Program-made: the position numbers and the translations under genes
NCBI GenBank assembly: GCA_035465695.1
Contig: DATIVR010000070.1
Location: 1-5,589, forward strand
DNA: 5,589 nt
Direction of reading: 5' to 3'
Source: DASUBN01 sp035465695
GTDB lineage: Bacteria; Pseudomonadota; Gammaproteobacteria; Natronospirales; REEB76
The notes under the pieces: generated by a model
What the model saw: only the letters and a program-made list of their open reading frames with translations
Told to the model about the DNA's origin: nothing
The model's database searches: none
Shown here: positions 4,497 through 5,589 of the stretch, piece by piece
How positions within the stretch are numbered: the first letter of the stretch is position 1
Layout: every line of letters starts with the position of its first letter

Positions 4497-5589
4497 GCGC
4501 GCGTAACATGCAGATCAAGGTATTCCTCACGTCGCTGTTGCTGGCCGGCTCGGCGCTGTCCATCAGCGGATCCGCCTATGGGGCGACCGCGGCGACGAGT
4601 CTCGACCAGCTCCTGGAGCAGGTGAAGAGCGAGGCCCAGCAGAACACCGCCCAAAACCAGCAGCGCGAGGCGCAGTTCCGCGCCGCCGCGGACCAGCAGC
4701 AACAGATCCTGGCTTCGGCGCAGCAGGCGCTGGCGCAGGAGAAGGCCAACAACACGCAGCTGCAGGGCAAGTACGACGCCAACAAGCAGCAGCTCGACAG
4801 CCTGCTGGGACAGCTGCGTACCCGTGAGGGGGACTACAGCCAGGTGTTCGACCAGGTGCGTCAGGCGGCGGCCGACCTCAAGACCACGCTCGATGCCTCG
4901 CTCACCTCGACCCAGTACCAGGGGCGCGGCGTGTTCCTGGCGAAGCTCGCCGAGAGCCGTGACCTGCCGACCCCGGACGACCTGCACAAGCTGTGGTTCC
5001 TGATGCAGCAGGAGCTGACCGCGGAAGGCCAGGTGGCCAAGTTCAGCTCCACGGTGAGCCATGAGGACGGCACCCAGGAGAACGCGCAGGTGGTGCGCGT
5101 CGGCGTGTTCACCGCGGTGAATGGCAACCACTTCCTGCGTTTCGTGCCTGAGACGGATGCCTTGGTGCAGCCGGACCGTCAGCCGGACAGCCACTGGCGC
5201 AAGCTCGCCGCCAACCTGTCCAACGCCAGCGGCGGGGTGCTGCCCATGGCGGTGGATCCGAGCGGCGGTGACTTGCTGCGTAGCCTCGCCAACCAACCGA
5301 CCTTCATGGAGCGGGTGAGCCAGGGCCACACCGCCGGCATGATCATCATCGTGCTCGGCATAGTCGGCCTGCTCATCATCCTGGAGCGCGGCGTCTACAT
5401 CTTCCAGGTGGGCGGCAAGATCAAGGCTCAGATGGGGTCCAGCAAGGCGGACCTCGGCAACCCGCTGGGCCGCATCCTCTCGGTGTTCAACGAGAGCAAG
5501 GCGGACGACGCGGACACCTTGGGGCTGCGCCTGGACGAGACGCTGCTGAAGGAGCGTCCCGTGATCGAGGCGCGCCTGAGCCTGCTGCG
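4493..5589 (+). CDS. TtpC-like MotA/TolQ/ExbB proton-channel protein (partial, 3' end missing)
   Basis: An open frame runs from ATG 4493 to the window end: 365 codons with no stop. The start overlaps the DUF3450 stop and has GGAGGT (4481-4486) six bases upstream. Residues 1-30 are a signal peptide (core 10-24; cleavage likely after AYG, 28-30). Residues 36-135 are rich in Gln, Ala and charged residues and should form a long coiled coil. Residues 145-265 look like a compact periplasmic domain. A transmembrane helix lies at 283-297 (MIIIVLGIVGLLIIL), followed by a cytoplasmic stretch with LDETLLKERPVIEARLSLL (347-365). That stretch is the lead-in to the second channel helix of ExbB/TolQ/MotA proteins. 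The remaining two helices lie past the edge. The N-terminal extension marks it as the TtpC type rather than plain ExbB. TtpC is required for Vibrio TonB2 function alongside a separate ExbB. No cysteine is seen. Confidence 0.9.
   Translation, partial: MSARNMQIKVFLTSLLLAGSALSISGSAYGATAATSLDQLLEQVKSEAQQNTAQNQQREAQFRAAADQQQQILASAQQALAQEKANNTQLQGKYDANKQQLDSLLGQLRTREGDYSQVFDQVRQAAADLKTTLDASLTSTQYQGRGVFLAKLAESRDLPTPDDLHKLWFLMQQELTAEGQVAKFSSTVSHEDGTQENAQVVRVGVFTAVNGNHFLRFVPETDALVQPDRQPDSHWRKLAANLSNASGGVLPMAVDPSGGDLLRSLANQPTFMERVSQGHTAGMIIIVLGIVGLLIILERGVYIFQVGGKIKAQMGSSKADLGNPLGRILSVFNESKADDADTLGLRLDETLLKERPVIEARLSLL

Noticed and set aside
4325..5329. Open reading frame of 334 codons on the minus strand
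   Set aside because: It lies fully antisense to the DUF3450/TtpC-like genes, has a His/Arg/Leu/Gln-rich composition typical of a reverse-frame shadow in GC-rich DNA, and shows no recognisable domain.
1..5589. Mobile element, CRISPR array, toxin-antitoxin or phage-defence locus
   Set aside because: No transposase, integrase, regular direct repeats, nuclease motifs or toxin-antitoxin gene pairs were found; all sizeable genes are accounted for by ordinary families.

Overview
The window looks like chromosomal DNA from a GC-rich gammaproteobacterium. The best clue is the pair at the right end: a secreted DUF3450 protein followed, with an ATGA overlap, by a MotA/TolQ/ExbB-family subunit with a long periplasmic N-terminal extension. 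This pair opens the accessory TonB energisation operons of the Vibrio TonB2 type, found across many Gammaproteobacteria. High G+C at third codon positions suggests a lineage such as Xanthomonadales, Nevskiales or Steroidobacter relatives, but the placement is an inference.

Left part (1-1474). A leftward gene of unknown function is cut by the window edge (start at 101). A divergent intergenic region (102-277) holds two perfect 10-bp palindromes and a -10-like box. It is followed by two rightward, translationally coupled genes: a GFA-family zinc/thiol protein (278-625) and an MmcQ/YjbR-family protein (625-1047). After a 121-bp gap with a strong hairpin comes a small, unrecognised two-helix membrane protein (1169-1474).

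Middle part (1475-3534). Two leftward genes converge on the small membrane gene. In transcription order they are an alpha/beta-hydrolase lipoprotein with a complete Ser-Asp-His triad (3534-2776) and a 12-helix MFS exporter of the EntS-like MFS_3 group (2718-1498). The hydrolase has a consensus TATAAT box almost touching its start codon and no Shine-Dalgarno sequence, which suggests leaderless initiation.

Right part (3535-5589). A 185-bp divergent intergenic region carries an AAGGTT-CC-AACCTT dyad overlapping the -35 of a candidate extended -10 promoter. Downstream are a GC-rich hairpin near the predicted 5' end and a small hairpin over the ribosome binding site. Then come the DUF3450 gene (3720-4496) and the TtpC/ExbB-like gene (from 4493, open at the window end, just before its main proton-channel helices). 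ExbB, ExbD, TonB and TPR genes would be expected beyond the edge.

No rRNA, tRNA, CRISPR array, insertion sequence or phage gene was seen. I do not see a clearly new system. The points most worth checking are the regulatory architecture upstream of the DUF3450 operon, the possible leaderless lipoprotein gene, the paired palindromes upstream of the GFA gene, and a possible envelope/TonB-linked role for the hydrolase-exporter pair.
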